This document shows positions 48,153-60,356 of a DNA stretch of 64,000 bases, piece by piece (position 1 is the first letter of the stretch; the number at the start of each line of letters is the position of its first letter). Where the stretch lies: NCBI GenBank assembly GCA_024509875.1, contig JAMPIV010019879.1, forward strand, positions 722,001-786,000, given 5' to 3'. Under the pieces are notes generated by a model. The model did not search any database. It had not been told where the DNA came from and was given only the letters and a program-made list of their open reading frames with translations. The translations under genes were made by a program, and so were the position numbers. This DNA comes from Oreohelix idahoensis. Lineage: Eukaryota > Mollusca > Gastropoda > Stylommatophora > Oreohelicidae.

Positions 48153-49763
48153 TCGTCAAAAGTCAAGAGCCACTTAGAAAAACCTTGGTTGAAACCATAA
48201 AACAAATCTGATATACACGTAATTGCTATCAGTCAAAACGGCATTTATTGAATACCAAATTGACATGTCACGTAAAGAAATGGAAACACACATTCAAACG
48301 CAATGAAGCTGTGAAGTGTGTCACCCACCTTTTCAAAAGTCACACAATAGATATTGGACAAATAGACATTTCAAAATCGGGTATGACCACCGTTTGCAGC
48401 AAGGCATTTAAGACAGAGTAGACGCATCGAGTCCACAAGGGTCCGAAGAGTATCCTGAGGAACAGCTTGCCATTCCTGAAGCAGAAATGCAGTCAGCTGT
48501 GCAACATCCATTGGCAGGGGGTGATTTGTTGACAACCTTCGACCAAGGACATCCCAGAGGTGCTCAATCGGAGAAAGGTCAGGTGAATGAGCTGGCCACG
48601 CCATCCTGATGATCCCATGTTGCTGAATAAACTCATTCACTACACGAGCTCGATGGAGTCGAGCGTTATCATCTTGTAGGATGGCATTACCACCTATGGC
48701 CTCCAGAGCAGGCTGAACAATTGGTCTCAAGATTTCGTTCTGGTATCTTGGGCCGGTCAAGTTGCCTTTGATGATGTAGAGTGGGGTCCTGCCGTGTCTG
48801 TAGAAGCCTCCCCAGACAATGACAGAACCCCTACCATAACGATCCACCTCTCGAATTGTGTCATCAGTAAATCGCTCTCCTGGTCATCTTCAAACTCGAA
48901 TCCTGCCATCATTGAATGGCACAGTGAAGCGAGATTCATCAGTGAAGAGAACTTGACTCCATTGTTGCCTTGTCCATCGGATGTGCTCGCGACACCAAGC
49001 AACACGGGCTCTGCGATGAGCAGGAGTAAGAGGGATTCTGACTGCAGGACGTCGAACAGCCAGTCCAAATTCATGTAAACGTCTGCGAATGGTGCTTTGA
49101 CTGACATTAACGTTTACAGTTTGTCTCAGCTGACATCCTAGAGTGAAACAAGTCACTGTTCGATGGCGCAGGGCTGACAACAAGAGGTACCGGTCATCAT
49201 GTCTATTGGTGCATCTAGGGCGACCTGACCGGTGGCGATCCTCCACACTTCCTGTGGCCTGAAATCTCTCCAAAATTCTTTGGATAGTAGAGTGTGACAC
49301 TGCAAGCCGTCTAGCAACCTCACGGACAGATAAACCACTTTCAACCCACGCTATAGCCCTCATTCTTTGTAAGGTGTCAAGACTTCTTCTCGGTGGCATG
49401 GTTTTTGCAAGTGATGAAACTTCCCTAAGTCTGCTGATTGTAAACAAATTAAGAGTGAACTCTGTTCACGAAAAGTCGCCATTGCACGTGGAATGTCAAT
49501 CAGCACGATTACTTCACCTGTTTGATTGTACGGAAGTTTGAAAAAGCAGATTAAAAATGTGAATTTATGGTCAGCAAACCAAATTGCACGTGATCACCAT
49601 GGTTGTCGGTGAGTTGTTTTTATGCTTAATGTGCATAGAGGACTGTCAGAGGAAGATATTGCACCCATTTTTACTAAAAACTTCCTTCATGTAATCATTC
49701 TATGCGCTTATATAAAAGTGTATTGAAAATAATAGGGTGGCCCTTGACTTTTGACGAGAAGTA
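48153..49763 (-). mobile_element. Tc1-like transposon with intact ends
   Basis: Inverted ends TACTACTCGTCAAAAGTC and TACTTCTCGTCAAAAGTC, each continuing to AAG(A/G)GCCAC, flanked by TA. The transposase lies on the minus strand. Ends and spacing are complete, so the copy could be moved in trans by an active relative. Confidence 0.9.
48371..49399 (-). pseudogene. Tc1-type DD34E transposase with two nonsense codons
   Basis: Starts MPPRRSLDTLQRM (49399). The N-terminal paired-like HTH reads GLSVREVARRLAVSHSTI, then GRPRCTNRHDDR and the second HTH SQSTIRRRLHEFGL. Catalytic motifs: VLFTDESRF, LQDDNARLHRARV and HSPDLSPIEHLWD, with 34 residues between second Asp and Glu. Two in-frame TGA codons near 48875-48885 sit in the RVWRRPGER-type region; no frameshift separates the halves. 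It cuts and pastes DNA at TA. Confidence 0.92.
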
Positions 49764-49764
49764 T

Positions 49765-51240
49765 ATTTTACTAAATTGTGCACTTCTCTAGGTCTATCTA
49801 TTCTCAACACCTGTTCCACAGTTATTGATGAATTGCATGCCTGTAAATAATCTAATATTGGTTTTCTCTGTTGTTCATACTTCCTACATTTTAATAGGAA
49901 ATGCTTTATATTAGTAGAGGTTAATGATTTTTATTTCCCCTAATTCACTAGATACTATTATATGTATTCCTTCTAAATTTTCTGTTCCAAAAGATTCCCT
50001 GTCAGTTATTATATGCTTTGTGAACCATAAATATCACTCCTCCTTTTTGGTTATCCTTACTATCGTTTCGAAAGATTTTATATTCAGGGATAGAAACACT
50101 TTGTTGAGGATTGAAATTTGTCTCTTGAATGGCAAATATTAATTTATAATGTTTAGTCATTCCTAATAATGCTGGCATTATTTATTTATTTATTTATTTT
50201 TTTGCGCTTCTACAATTCCACTGTATAAGTCTAATGTTCTATCCTTCCAATGTTCAATTTGTAGGCTTATTTGAATATAATGTACTACTGTTTTATCTAT
50301 ATTATATTTTGATTTGTTTCCTGATACTAGATTCTTCTAGTTTTCCTTTTATATTGCAAGCGTGGTTCTGTAGTTCAGTTTGAATTTTCTGTAGAAATGC
50401 TTTCGCTATGTTGGTTATGGAATCAATAAAACGTTGGCAATCTTTAATGAAGCTTTCCATATTTTCCTTTCACTAGCCTGCTCGTGTCTATTTTTCGTGT
50501 TCTTGTTTTTTGCTACTGCTTATGATTTGTTTTTCTGTCTCAATCCTCTTTAGTAAATCCTCATTTTCCTTTTTCAGTTTTGCTAATCTAGCAGCATCCT
50601 TAGCAACTTGTTGAATGTTTTTCATGGACTTCAAGATTTCTTCTGCCTGTCTTACTGAATCTACTGGTACTTGTTTTTCAGGTAATTCTCTTTGTTTTTA
50701 TAGGTTCCTTTCTGTTGTCTTTGTTTTCCTGTGTTATTTCAACATTTTTAGTGTTTAATTTGGATTAAAACAATCCAAATTGTTTTACTTGTTTCGACTG
50801 ATTTGGAGATGTCATGTTAGGGATTTTTGTTGTTGGATGACTGCTTTAAATGGTGTGTTGGTTTTGATGGATTTTATCCGTGCAAGTTTGGTCTGTTGAT
50901 AACGGGGGCATCCTAGGAAACGTGAACTATGGTTTCCTAGACAATTTGCACATTTCCTGTTTTTATTTATTGTTTTATAATCATTACCTTCCTTCGCTAG
51001 TTTGCATTTGTCATAGCTGTGGTCCCCTGCAAAATATCTGCATTTTGGAGTATTTCTACACGACCTTTTTGTATGGCTAAATTTCTGACAGTTGAAACAC
51101 TGGATTACTGTTGGAATGTAAATTTCTGTAGGTGTTTTCCTACTGCCATTGTACAAGTGCGTAGAGATTTCCTGTTCTGCTAGTGTAATAACTACAGTTG
51201 AATTTACCAATCTTCTTTCTAACTCACCTGAAGAGACGGC
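49765..51240 (-). pseudogene. LINE I: zinc-knuckle ORF1 and start of endonuclease
   Basis: ORF at 51210-50812 carries three retroviral-type or variant zinc knuckles (CFNCQKFSHTKRSC, CRYFAGDHSYDKC with one Cys missing, CANCLGNHSSRFLGC), the gag-like ORF1 of I/Jockey-type LINEs that binds the RNA. Further down, broken frames give FAIQETNFNP, KIFRNDSKDNQKGGVIF, an endonuclease start. RT is missing; Tc1 and repeat J lie at the left end. It is A/T-rich like LINE F and might be the same family. Confidence 0.72.
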
Positions 51241-51657
51241 ATCGTAAATCAGTTGCCCGACAATATTCGGACGTTACTTGAACAAAAAGTCTGTGTTAAT
51301 TCGCCCGACAAAATGCGGGTAAGTTGTAATATGTATTTTATCATTTTATATGTGCATGTTTATGGGTATAATTTGCTTGTGAATGTACAGTGGCATGTGA
51401 GGCTGGCACTTTCACGCTGTAAATGATGTGACACATGAACCACCACTGCAAGAGCTGGTGACTGCTTTATGCGGGTTTCCTAATAAGGAACAAACATCAG
51501 AGGTTGCCTCAGGCTCCATAGAGAGCAGGTAGTGGATGATGGTATCACTGTGTACATAATTGTTATACAAGCACTTTAGTAAATTTCATATATATATGTA
51601 TATTGTAATTGCTGTCTTCTGCTATCCAAAAACACTTTCATCCGACCCACTGGGGTT
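51241..51657. other. No gene seen
   Basis: A motif TTGCCCGACAATATTCGGACG near 51255 is echoed as TCGCCCGACAAAATGCGGG near 51303. No element recognised. Confidence 0.4.
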
Positions 51658-51671
51658 AATATTAACACTCA

Positions 51672-52189
51672 TCATCATCATGTGACGTATTCTTTCCAGA
51701 ACGTTGTCTCCATTACAGCTGCTCTGAACGCATCACGATTCTGGACAAGTCGACCTGCATCAGCCAAAGACAAGTTCAGACTCTGTGATGCCATGGGTCC
51801 ACCGTCGTCTAGGTCGACCCCTTCCCCTTTTTCCAGGGACCATGCCTTCCATCACTATTTTTTCCAGACTATTATGTCTTTTTATATGACCGAAAAATTT
51901 CAGCTTCCTTATTGCGATGGTATTTAGGAGCCAATGTTCCTGTACGTTTAGTGAGTGCAGTACGTCTCTGTTGGTCTTTTTTTCTGTACAGGGTATTCTC
52001 AACATCCTTCTGTAGCATTTCATTTCGAATGATGTAACCTTTTTTGCAACTGTTTTATTGAGTGTCCAAGTCTCGCAGCCGTATGTTGCTACTGGGAATA
52101 TACATGCTTTGATCAGTTGTAACTTTGTTTCTTTGCTTGTGCCTTGCCATAGGTTTTTCATCTGTATTAGTTTATGTGAAGCAATTGCA
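51672..52189 (-). pseudogene. LINE B2, 5'-truncated copy
   Basis: Flanked by AATATTAACACTCA (51658-51671 and 52190-52203), with a (CAT)n tail on the plus strand. The frame 52200-51760 is almost intact: [49 protein letters not shown] and [14 protein letters not shown]. It confirms the sequence of LINE B across the site where LINE A1 is inserted. Confidence 0.9.
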
Positions 52190-52203
52190 AATATTAACAC
52201 TCA

Positions 52204-53110
52204 GGGAGGGTAAATTGTTCTGAGGAAGATGGAAGTGGCAGATGGAAGTGGCAGGTGCTTAATATCAGGGACCCATTACTCAAAGGAGGCATTTGTTTTC
52301 CTCTTAGTTTGTGGTACAAGGTGCCAACAATCTACGCTTTACTTGATAACCTCAGCAGTTACTTCGGCTAAGATCTGACTATCGACAAGAAGTACAGTCC
52401 AAAACACCTGTGGCACCCAACAACGGCTGAAGCAGATGCCAACCATTTGACTCCACACTGAAAGCTGAGTAGCAAACAAGTGAAATCTGTGAACTCTTTC
52501 CTCAAGTTTTTCACCATTAAGTTATATCATCCTTTGATGATCATTATCATTATTTTCTTTCTTCTAAACAAAATTTATTAGTTTTAAATATTGTTAAACT
52601 CTAAGGGATTATTAAATCTGTTGATCTATAACTTTAAAACTATAGTTGATTAATCACTATTGAGTGAATTGTATATCTACACACGTATGACTCATATTGT
52701 GTTAAGTAACCTAAACATTTATAACTATACAATTAATAATTGCTGAATCACCTTCAGCTGTGGGCGTAAAAAAAAAAAACTCGAGCAAAATTTACTTCAC
52801 AGAAGAGGCGCAAAAATACAAACATTGTGACGGCTTAGAAGATCTCTGTTGTCATGCTTGATTTCCTCAAATTCCTGTGAGACCACTGAAATAGAAGCAT
52901 CATCATTCTTCTATTTATATCTCAGCCAAGAGTAATCTTGAGCGAAGGTTGATACCTTTGAATACCCTCATCAATATACTCTAAGTTTGGCTATCTTTGG
53001 ACCACTACTGAAGAACAGGGGAGGCAAAAACCATCACAATCATCAGGCCACAGAATAGAAAATCAGATTAATCATGTATGCATAAACAAGAAGTTTATAT
53101 CATCATTACA
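52204..53110. other. No gene seen
   Basis: Unassigned A/T-rich sequence; an A-run at about 52768. Short frames show no motif. Confidence 0.45.
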
Positions 53111-53112
53111 TA

Positions 53113-53925
53113 ATGTACAAATATGTAGAGGAGCAATTGTGGCATCTGTCGCGAGAGGCGAGTAATTTTGCATTTAGATTCTTAAAACCTATTGCCGATA
53201 TTTTGCCGATAAATGTTACAAGGCAGGTGAAAGCAGTCAATGGTGAAAACCCATTGTCCAAAATAAACAGCGGTCTGCTTAAGCCCTGGGAAAGCCACAC
53301 AATTGGCAGAGAATGTTTACATAACAATGAGACAGTACACCAACAGACCATCGATGGACAATTGGAAGTAGCCGCCACTATGTCTCGGTTGTGTTTACAC
53401 AACGGCGGTAATACACAAGTATTATTTTGGCTAGTAACAGAGTATAATGGACGATCAGAGACAGTTCAGCGAGGAAGCTTTTCAATGAGTATTTTGGTAA
53501 GTTGGATCTCATGGAACAAGCATAGTAATATTGGATTAATGGAGACCCAAAGTCTGGGCGAAGATCAATATGAAAGAATAAATTATAAAGAGAATAACAA
53601 CACTGCACAGACACCCAAAAGACGAACGCAGGCGGATTGTCTGGGCGAAGCAAAACACGAATGCGATCATAGCAAAATATTACAGTAACTTTACAGAGTA
53701 ATGGGGACTGGTTGTCTGACTAAAGTTAGACGAACGAAACTTCACATGACATCAGAAGAGAACACGGGAATCACCAGCAGCCATTCAGACACGATAAAAC
53801 CCAGCGAAATTGGTCTCTCAGTAGTGCTAAGAGAAAGCATTCCGCCAGACCGACTTGTTTCTATATTTCACGAGGAAAAATCAGGACATGAAGTCAGTGA
53901 TTTCTTTATATGGAAACCAAGGTTA
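53113..53925 (+). CDS. Doubtful ORF pair, no recognised function
   Basis: Frame 53113-53688 (191 codons) and 53701-53967 are in the same phase, separated by one TAA. Signals that could be splice sites occur: a strong donor gtaagt at 53494, acceptor-like tttacag at about 53692 and donor gttagt at 53925, which would remove the TAA. The sequence is polar and shows no domain, signal peptide or repeat. It might be part of a host gene continuing rightward or a chance ORF; I lean to chance. Confidence 0.25.
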
Positions 53926-53973
53926 GTGTACTATAGTTTGTACATCATTAATATACATCCATTTTAATTCCAG

Positions 53974-54089
<116 letters not shown>

Positions 54090-54109
54090 TTTCCATAAAT
54101 ATAACACTG

Positions 54110-55087
54110 TAAATACCAGTCACGTTTTACTATAATATTATATTTTACATTATTAAGTACAGGTTGCAATAAACACCGAGCAGAGAATTATTATATTTAT
54201 AAGATTGCACAGTTTCCAGCAACTATAACGAGGTAAATACCAGACACTTTTCTATTACTCCTTACATTACCCGTTAACAGTGCAGTAAACACCGCGCAGT
54301 CATTCATTATAGTGATAAGATTTCACAGACAAGAACACACTGCATGCGTAGCATAGGTTACGGGGTACTTATAAGGCTTTATCATTTTATCCATCGCAGT
54401 GGTAGAGACAGTGACCCTTTGAGATAACTCAGCCTTCGTCTTACGATCCTGTCTGGCGCAGATCACGGGATAAGCTAATGAGTAGGGCCGACTAGATATA
54501 CTGCGACGACACGTATCTCACAGATATTTAACGGCAACAAACCTACCAACAATCAACGGGGGTTAGAGAGGAACTTGCCAGGCGGCAAGGGATACTTTCT
54601 ACTAACAACCACCCACACAGAAAAGTAATCAGAAATTACATATAATAATGGATGAATTACGAAGAGCTGTCCACGTGAATTAGTGATTAGAAGTTGCATG
54701 AGTATATGGACGATCTTTTACAACAAGTGCCTACAAAAGGTACGTATTGAGATCCTAAATTACCTGTGGTAATGAACAGACTCGCCAAGTAACACTGATG
54801 CGCCAACATATACAAATATATAACATATTCATATCATCACCACATGAGAACCATATCATCACCACAAAAGGACATCTGCATACCGCTTAACATTGCGTTA
54901 AACACAACCTATGAATAAGCCACCGCAGCCGCTCGTGGCATTGTCAACGCTAACATTTGAAGCAAAAGAACACACAACCTATGAATAAGCCACCGCATTG
55001 CCGACAAAGACTTGTCCATTGTATACAAATACCCAGAGTTTTATTGACAGTCAGCAGAGACCAAGAAACAAGATATCCTTTTTGTTA
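54110..55087. repeat. Degenerate direct duplications, no gene
   Basis: A unit of ~125 bp beginning GTAAATACCAG and containing TAAACACCG(A/C)GCAG occurs twice (54110-54235 and 54234-54345). A second pair, ACACAACCTATGAATAAGCC, lies at about 54902 and 54974. No coding signal. Confidence 0.6.
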
Positions 55088-55098
55088 GTTGTTAGGAT

Positions 55099-55387
55099 GG
55101 GAGCCGCGCTAGCGTAGTGGTTACAAAAGAACAGGCCACCCCGACGGCATTTGAGGACGTCGACATTTTGAGTGGACCGTCCAGTGCGAGGACATTGAAT
55201 GCAGACGAAAGACTTGCGGCATTGTAGCCGACCCAGCTGCAAACCCTCCGAAACCCAGATTTGTTTGGCGAGGGACACCTGTCTCTGTACAAGAAATAAA
55301 GGGACAGTCAGCAGAGACATAAAAAAAAAAAACAAGATATAACCTTTTTGTAGCGGGCGAACGCAAAAAAAAAAAAAAAAAAAAAAA
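55099..55387 (+). repeat. Chimeric SINE with poly(A) tail, copy 3
   Basis: Flanked by GTTGTTAGGAT (55088-55098 and 55388-55398). It begins with the SINE head GGGAGCCGCGCTAGCGTAGT but leaves the SINE after GGTTAC, before the B-box. It continues with unrelated ~200 bp and ends in a 23 A tail. Near its 3' end it repeats GACAGTCAGCAGAGAC from just upstream of the insertion site (about 55047). Confidence 0.7.
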
Positions 55388-55398
55388 GTTGTTAGGAT

Positions 55399-56295
55399 TA
55401 GATTAAATTCATCATCATCATCACATAGTATAGACTTAAGATTAGTTTGTGTATTTTTGCCTTAACTATTATCTTCTTTTCCAGGTATAGTTAATGTTAG
55501 TTCTTATTGCATTTGTATTATTGTATTGGATGTTGTGTTACCTTTAAGTAATTCAATAAATGTTGTAGTTGTGTTTGCGTTAACAACACACGTTAATTAC
55601 ATATATAGAGAAGGAAAGAAAGTGTGCGAGAGAGACATACAGTTCTTCCTTTCTTCCTCTTCTGTTCACTCAGTGTAATAGAGGAGTGGGGGCTCGCGAG
55701 CATTATAGTAGAGAGGGGGGATAGAGTGGTAGGAGTGACAGTGTCACGAGATCCAGAATCACTGAGAATATCTGCTGGGAACTTATCCCCAAGTCTTAAA
55801 TTCACCTTCTCCCACTTCTGCTACCTACCTTCAACCGGTTGCCAGGCAATTCTGAGCCATTGACAACCCGGCACCACAACGAGAACTCTCTTTGGTTAAC
55901 CTTCGGGTTAACCCTGTGACAGCATCTGATCACCATCTTCTGTAAGCCACAATAAAATTGAAGTTCAAAAGATATACAACAATACATAGCTATAGACAAC
56001 AGTTAAATGTAGGGTAACTAAGAAATCAGGAGACAAATTTGCAGCTACAAAATTCACCAAGTGCGGACTGCTCCAACAGCTGAACGATGTAGCAAATACC
56101 CATAGAACGGGCAACAACACCATTAATAAGATAAAGAACAGAAAAAAAAAAAAGGTATAAACATAAGCAGAACCAAAAGTTCCAGAGCCAAAGCTCATGA
56201 AATACACATTGAAGCCCAAACAAACAAACAAAGTAAGAACAACTTCAGAAAGACCAGGAGGAGGTATTATGATTGTTTAATTTGGCAATAATCTA
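55399..56295. other. No gene seen
   Basis: No recognisable motif on either strand. Confidence 0.45.
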
Positions 56296-56376
56296 AATCA
56301 TTCATTACTTATTCTACTGCTCCCTATGGAGCTGAAGTCTTCAACAACTTCATGCCAAGCTTTCCTGTCCTGTACC
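56296..56376 (-). pseudogene. LINE D-related 3' end scrap
   Basis: On the minus strand: GACAGGAAAGCTTGGCATGA, then GTTGTTGAAG, AGGGAGCAG and an AGTAATGAATGA tail, matching the end of LINE D and D2. Under 100 bp; non-functional. Confidence 0.6.
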
Positions 56377-58120
56377 ATAAATGATAATGCCATTGTGTAT
56401 GCTGATGGGTCTGTAATCCATGGTAATAAATCAGGGTGGAACTTCTCTGCTATGTGAGGACAGCAAACCATAAGTCAGAAGAGTTCAGGACCATCACTGG
56501 TGTAAGACAAGGTGATATCCTATCACCTTACCTCTTCATACTCCTTATGGACGATGTCATCAAGGCATGTAAGGAAAGAACAAGAAAGTATTCAGTGGGG
56601 TACTGGAAGATGAGACAGGTCTATATTTCAGAGCTGGCATTTGCTGATGATGTTGCCCTGATTGCTAAATCAGAGGCACATCTCCAATCCAACCTGCAAG
56701 TATGGAAGGAAGAGCTGGAGAAGAGAGGGATGGTCATAAGCAGCTCTAAAACAAAATCCATGGTGATATCACGAGAAGAAAGAAGACATCAGATTAAGCT
56801 GGGAGAACAGGTCCTGGAGCAGGTCGACCACTTTAAATACCTCGGAGCTATTATAGACCGAAAGGGAGGCATCAAAGAAGAGTTGGCCACTCGAAAAGCA
56901 GCAGCTGGGAGACTTTTTCAGGCCATAAATCGAGGATTCCTCAGCAAGAGAGAGGTTGGTAAGAAAACGAAGATGGCTGTATACCGCTCCACCTATGTCC
57001 CAGTCTTGACATATGGATGCGAGTCATGGGCAATGACTACAACCCATAAAAGCCAGATCCAAACCTCAGAAATGAGATATCTGAGGAAGGTGGTTGAAGT
57101 AACAAGAAGAGACATGGTACGCAACCAGACGATACGTCAAGGCCTAAAATGCCACCCCCTACAGACCCAAGTAGAACAGTCCCAACTAAGATGTTTTGGT
57201 CATGTCTGCAGAATGGGAGAAGATCGGCTACCACGACAAGCATGGGAAACAAAGAGCCAAGGATCCAGACCCCGAGGACGACCCAGAGTCCGCTGGGAGG
57301 ACAACATTAGACAATCTTTGAAGGACCGAGGACTAGAATGGAACCAGGCCAGGAGGAAGACAGCCGATAGAATAGTCTGGCGCTCTCTCTTCCAAACCTC
57401 TACACCTCACGGTAGAAGGGGAACGACTAAGTAAGTAAGTAAGGAACTTCTCTGCTAGAGTAAAGGACAGAACCGTCGCTGAACATAGCGGGGCTTACAT
57501 AATAAAAACGTCCAGCATGAGAATGGAGGTAGAGGCAGCTACTGCTGCCTTAAGAAGCCTGTCTGATACTTTATTAACAAAGTTATTGTATCAGACTCAC
57601 AATACACGCTTTCAAAGGTCCAAAATGGATGGCTCTGACATGAATGGAAAACCTCCATAGAAGCATCTAATCTTCAAGAACTGATATGAGACCTACTGTG
57701 CTGGTCATGCAGAAGTACGCGGCAATGAAAGAGCTGACAGACTAGCTTCAAGAGCACCCATAGAAGTTGCACTGGACATGGATAAGACAGAAATACTGAG
57801 GGCAATTTATGATCGCCTATTAGAGAAAGACACTGCAATTGATGAATCATCAAGGCTAAGACTGTTGGAATTTGGCATCAAACGTAAAATCAGCAGGGAT
57901 GGACGTATGAGAGGACGCATCCGGTGTGTATGCAACCAGTGCGCAACAGGAAAAATTTGCATTCATACCCTTCGACATTTGCTGAGGGAGAGTGAACACC
58001 TATGGGTTTGCCCGGATAGCAATGACGTCGTTTCTGGTCAAGTGGTATTGATGGTATTGTATGATGATGATGGTACTACATGTAAATTGTATGAGGCCAG
58101 CTGTGAAGGCTCCTGAGATA
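56377..58120 (+). mobile_element. LINE H: RNase H fragment split by LINE G
   Basis: Parts 56377-56452 and 57458-58120. RNase H motifs: VYADGSVIHGNKSGW, SMRMEVEAATAAL, then with stops HAEVRGNERADRLAS. The C-terminal frame 57778-58116 is open: RRLRLLEFGIKRK-like, GRIRCVCNQC, HTLRHLLRESEHLW and CPDSND. It is 5'-truncated, ending in a GATGATGATGG-rich 3' region. It is a different family from LINE N and LINE F. Confidence 0.8.
56453..57442 (+). pseudogene. LINE G, 5'-truncated LINE with open RT C-terminal frame
   Basis: Flanked by the 15 bp duplication GGAACTTCTCTGCTA (56438-56452 and 57443-57457), with tail (TAAG)n. The frame is open to the stop at 57434: TITGVRQGDILSPYLF, ISELAFADDVALIAKS (catalytic FADD), [39 protein letters not shown] and GRPRVRWEDNI. 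The endonuclease and RT fingers are missing. It interrupts the RNase H of LINE H. Confidence 0.9.
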
Positions 58121-58129
58121 AAATGTAAT

Positions 58130-59300
58130 TGAGAATTGTCAGAAGGCCTTTCTTGCTACCACTACGACCTCACACTTAATTTTTTTTTTAATGAATGTAG
58201 CTGCGTAAAGTGTCTAGGGTTATGATGTGTACTGTGGTGTGATAGTTATAAATATACCCATAGATATTTAACAAGACTAATAAGATTAACAAGTGTTACA
58301 ATACACTGAACTAACTCACGTGTGTAAAGTTTTTGATATAATTATATTACATTTATTTGTTCTGGATCAAGTTTTATTTTGACCAGAACTTGTTTTAAAA
58401 GAAGGATTTAAAATTTATAAAAATTATGCATGGAATGTTACATAATAAATGCAAAAGTGAACATATTTAAGTACTAGAATAGTTAGTTTTATTAAAATGT
58501 TCTGGTAGTCAGCTACTAGGGAGGATATTTATTGTCTGTGCTGTTGGGGTGGTCTCATCACACCTGTCTATATTGACTACATAGTGTCCAGAAAATGGTG
58601 GGAATTTTTATGGGGTATCTGCAACTTAATGGGGTTGGTGAATATCCAGCAGACCAGAGGCTCACTCATCTGGTATTTGTAGCTCTGGTGCTGAAATCAG
58701 GTGGTCCCACCTCTCCGTGCTGGCGGGCATAATGGTGGTCTCTGTCACAAGGACTGCACAGATACACTTGTGTAAATCACCACCCGAATAGATACTTCTT
58801 CGTTGACGACAGAAACTCGCAGCTCTGCAATCAAAGTATGGGCCATGTGTCAAAATCTATTCTCTACCCACGTCTGGACACCACACTGACACAACAACCA
58901 CATTATACAGACAGGTCAGATCTCTCTGACCAAACAGCACAGTTACCATGGTGGGTTTACATCCGATAGATCCTCCCAGACTATAGATTCTGAAAAATAA
59001 TTATTAGTTTTCTACCCTAAAAGAGGATAGGTAATATGTTTCCTTATTCTCAACTCTTGATCGGTCTTGCATAATCCTTGCTGGTGTTTAGGTACATTGT
59101 TAGTCCCTAGACCCTGACTTGGGCGGGGGGTCTAGAGCAAAATCCCTACTTGTTTGTAAGGCTAGATTATGATATGGCAGTATCAAATCACTCGAACATG
59201 AAACAATATTCAAAATATATAAAGAAATAATTTCAATCTTACCAGATTATGAATAATTAACACAGAAGTGCTAGCAAAACTCAGCTGAGCTGCTGGCTAT
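58130..59300. other. No gene seen
   Basis: A/T-rich then mixed sequence without recognised motifs. It lies between LINE H and the presumed 3' LTR of the Gmr1-like element. Confidence 0.45.
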
Positions 59301-60034
59301 AGGATGGCGTCCCTAAATTTAACTCACTGTCTTTCATATGGGAAAACACCACACTTTAAAATCTGTGTCTAACACTGAACAATTATTGAAGAATGACCCC
59401 AAATGCGCTCTGAGCGCTAATGATATGATTGTCTGTGGCCAATCACTGCCGAGGTTTATTTTTAATTTCAAATTTCCTCACTAAAGTCATTTCAGTCAAG
59501 CTTCAGTCACGTATGGATGGTTATCTGTTAGTCTGTCCGTCTCTACTTGTGTTTCTACAAAATTGTGCTCGATTTTTGACCCAACCGTTCTCTCCCCTTC
59601 AAATTTTTGTTGTAAAAAGTTATATTTAGACACAGCTACCACCAATGTCCCTTCACTTCTATGCCAAGTAAATTTGAACACCTGCGTCCCCAAGGTCGTG
59701 TTTTTGTGTGCAAATAACGATATGTTAGATTCAATGCAGTCTGTGGCTGATGTAAACTACACTGTCTTTTGTCATTATTTTCAATATTATCTATCCGTCT
59801 GTAAAATTAAGACCATATTCGTTCACTGCTCAGAATAGGCCATCTGGCCAGCTAAATTTTTATATTCCTAACATTAATATTAAGAAAAATTTACTTTTTA
59901 ATTTTTTTGTAATTTTTTTTCAGACATCTGCGTTCTTCCGCTCAAATTCAAATCAAGCGCTTGGTATCGCAAAACGTCCAATTCCGTACCTCGTGTCAAT
60001 TTGGGGGACTTGAATTTTTTTACTTTCATCCATT

Positions 60035-60065
<31 letters not shown>

Positions 60066-60271
60066 TGCGTCTCTTTAGCCTTTCCAGTCATATTTTTTTT
60101 TTCCTTTTTGATCCTCCGTTCCCCTCCGGTCTAGCAAGTCAAATTTATGGAGGGTGATGACCCGCGGTCTAGGCGATCATGTACATCAGCAGCCTACGCA
60201 TTATGTTTTTATCCTTAAATGTTATCCTTGGAGGAATTTTACCGTTGTATCTCTGTCAATTTCACTACACA
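59300..60271 (-). mobile_element. Probable 3' LTR of the Gmr1-like element (left limit uncertain)
   Basis: On the minus strand the pol stop is followed, after about 85 bp, by a purine tract GGTGGGGAGATG and then TGTAGTG, a normal polypurine tract and LTR start (near 60271). Further along are TATAAAAA (near 59860) and AATAAA (near 59455), in the order of U3 and R. A 28 bp C-run lies at 60035-60062. The other LTR is outside the window, so the left limit is a guess. Confidence 0.4.
60035..60062. repeat. Poly-C run
   Basis: 28 consecutive C on the plus strand (G-run on the element's sense strand), inside the presumed LTR. Confidence 0.95.
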
Positions 60272-60356
60272 TCTCCCCACCTGAAAACATGCCTATGGCA
60301 AGTTCCAAAACCAGCGATACACATAGGTAAAATTACTCCTCACGTCTGCCATTACT

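Noticed and set aside
55051..55366. Overlapping minus-strand ORFs near 55.1-55.4 kb
   Set aside because: They lie in the SINE-derived insert and start in its antisense poly(A) tail; no protein motif.
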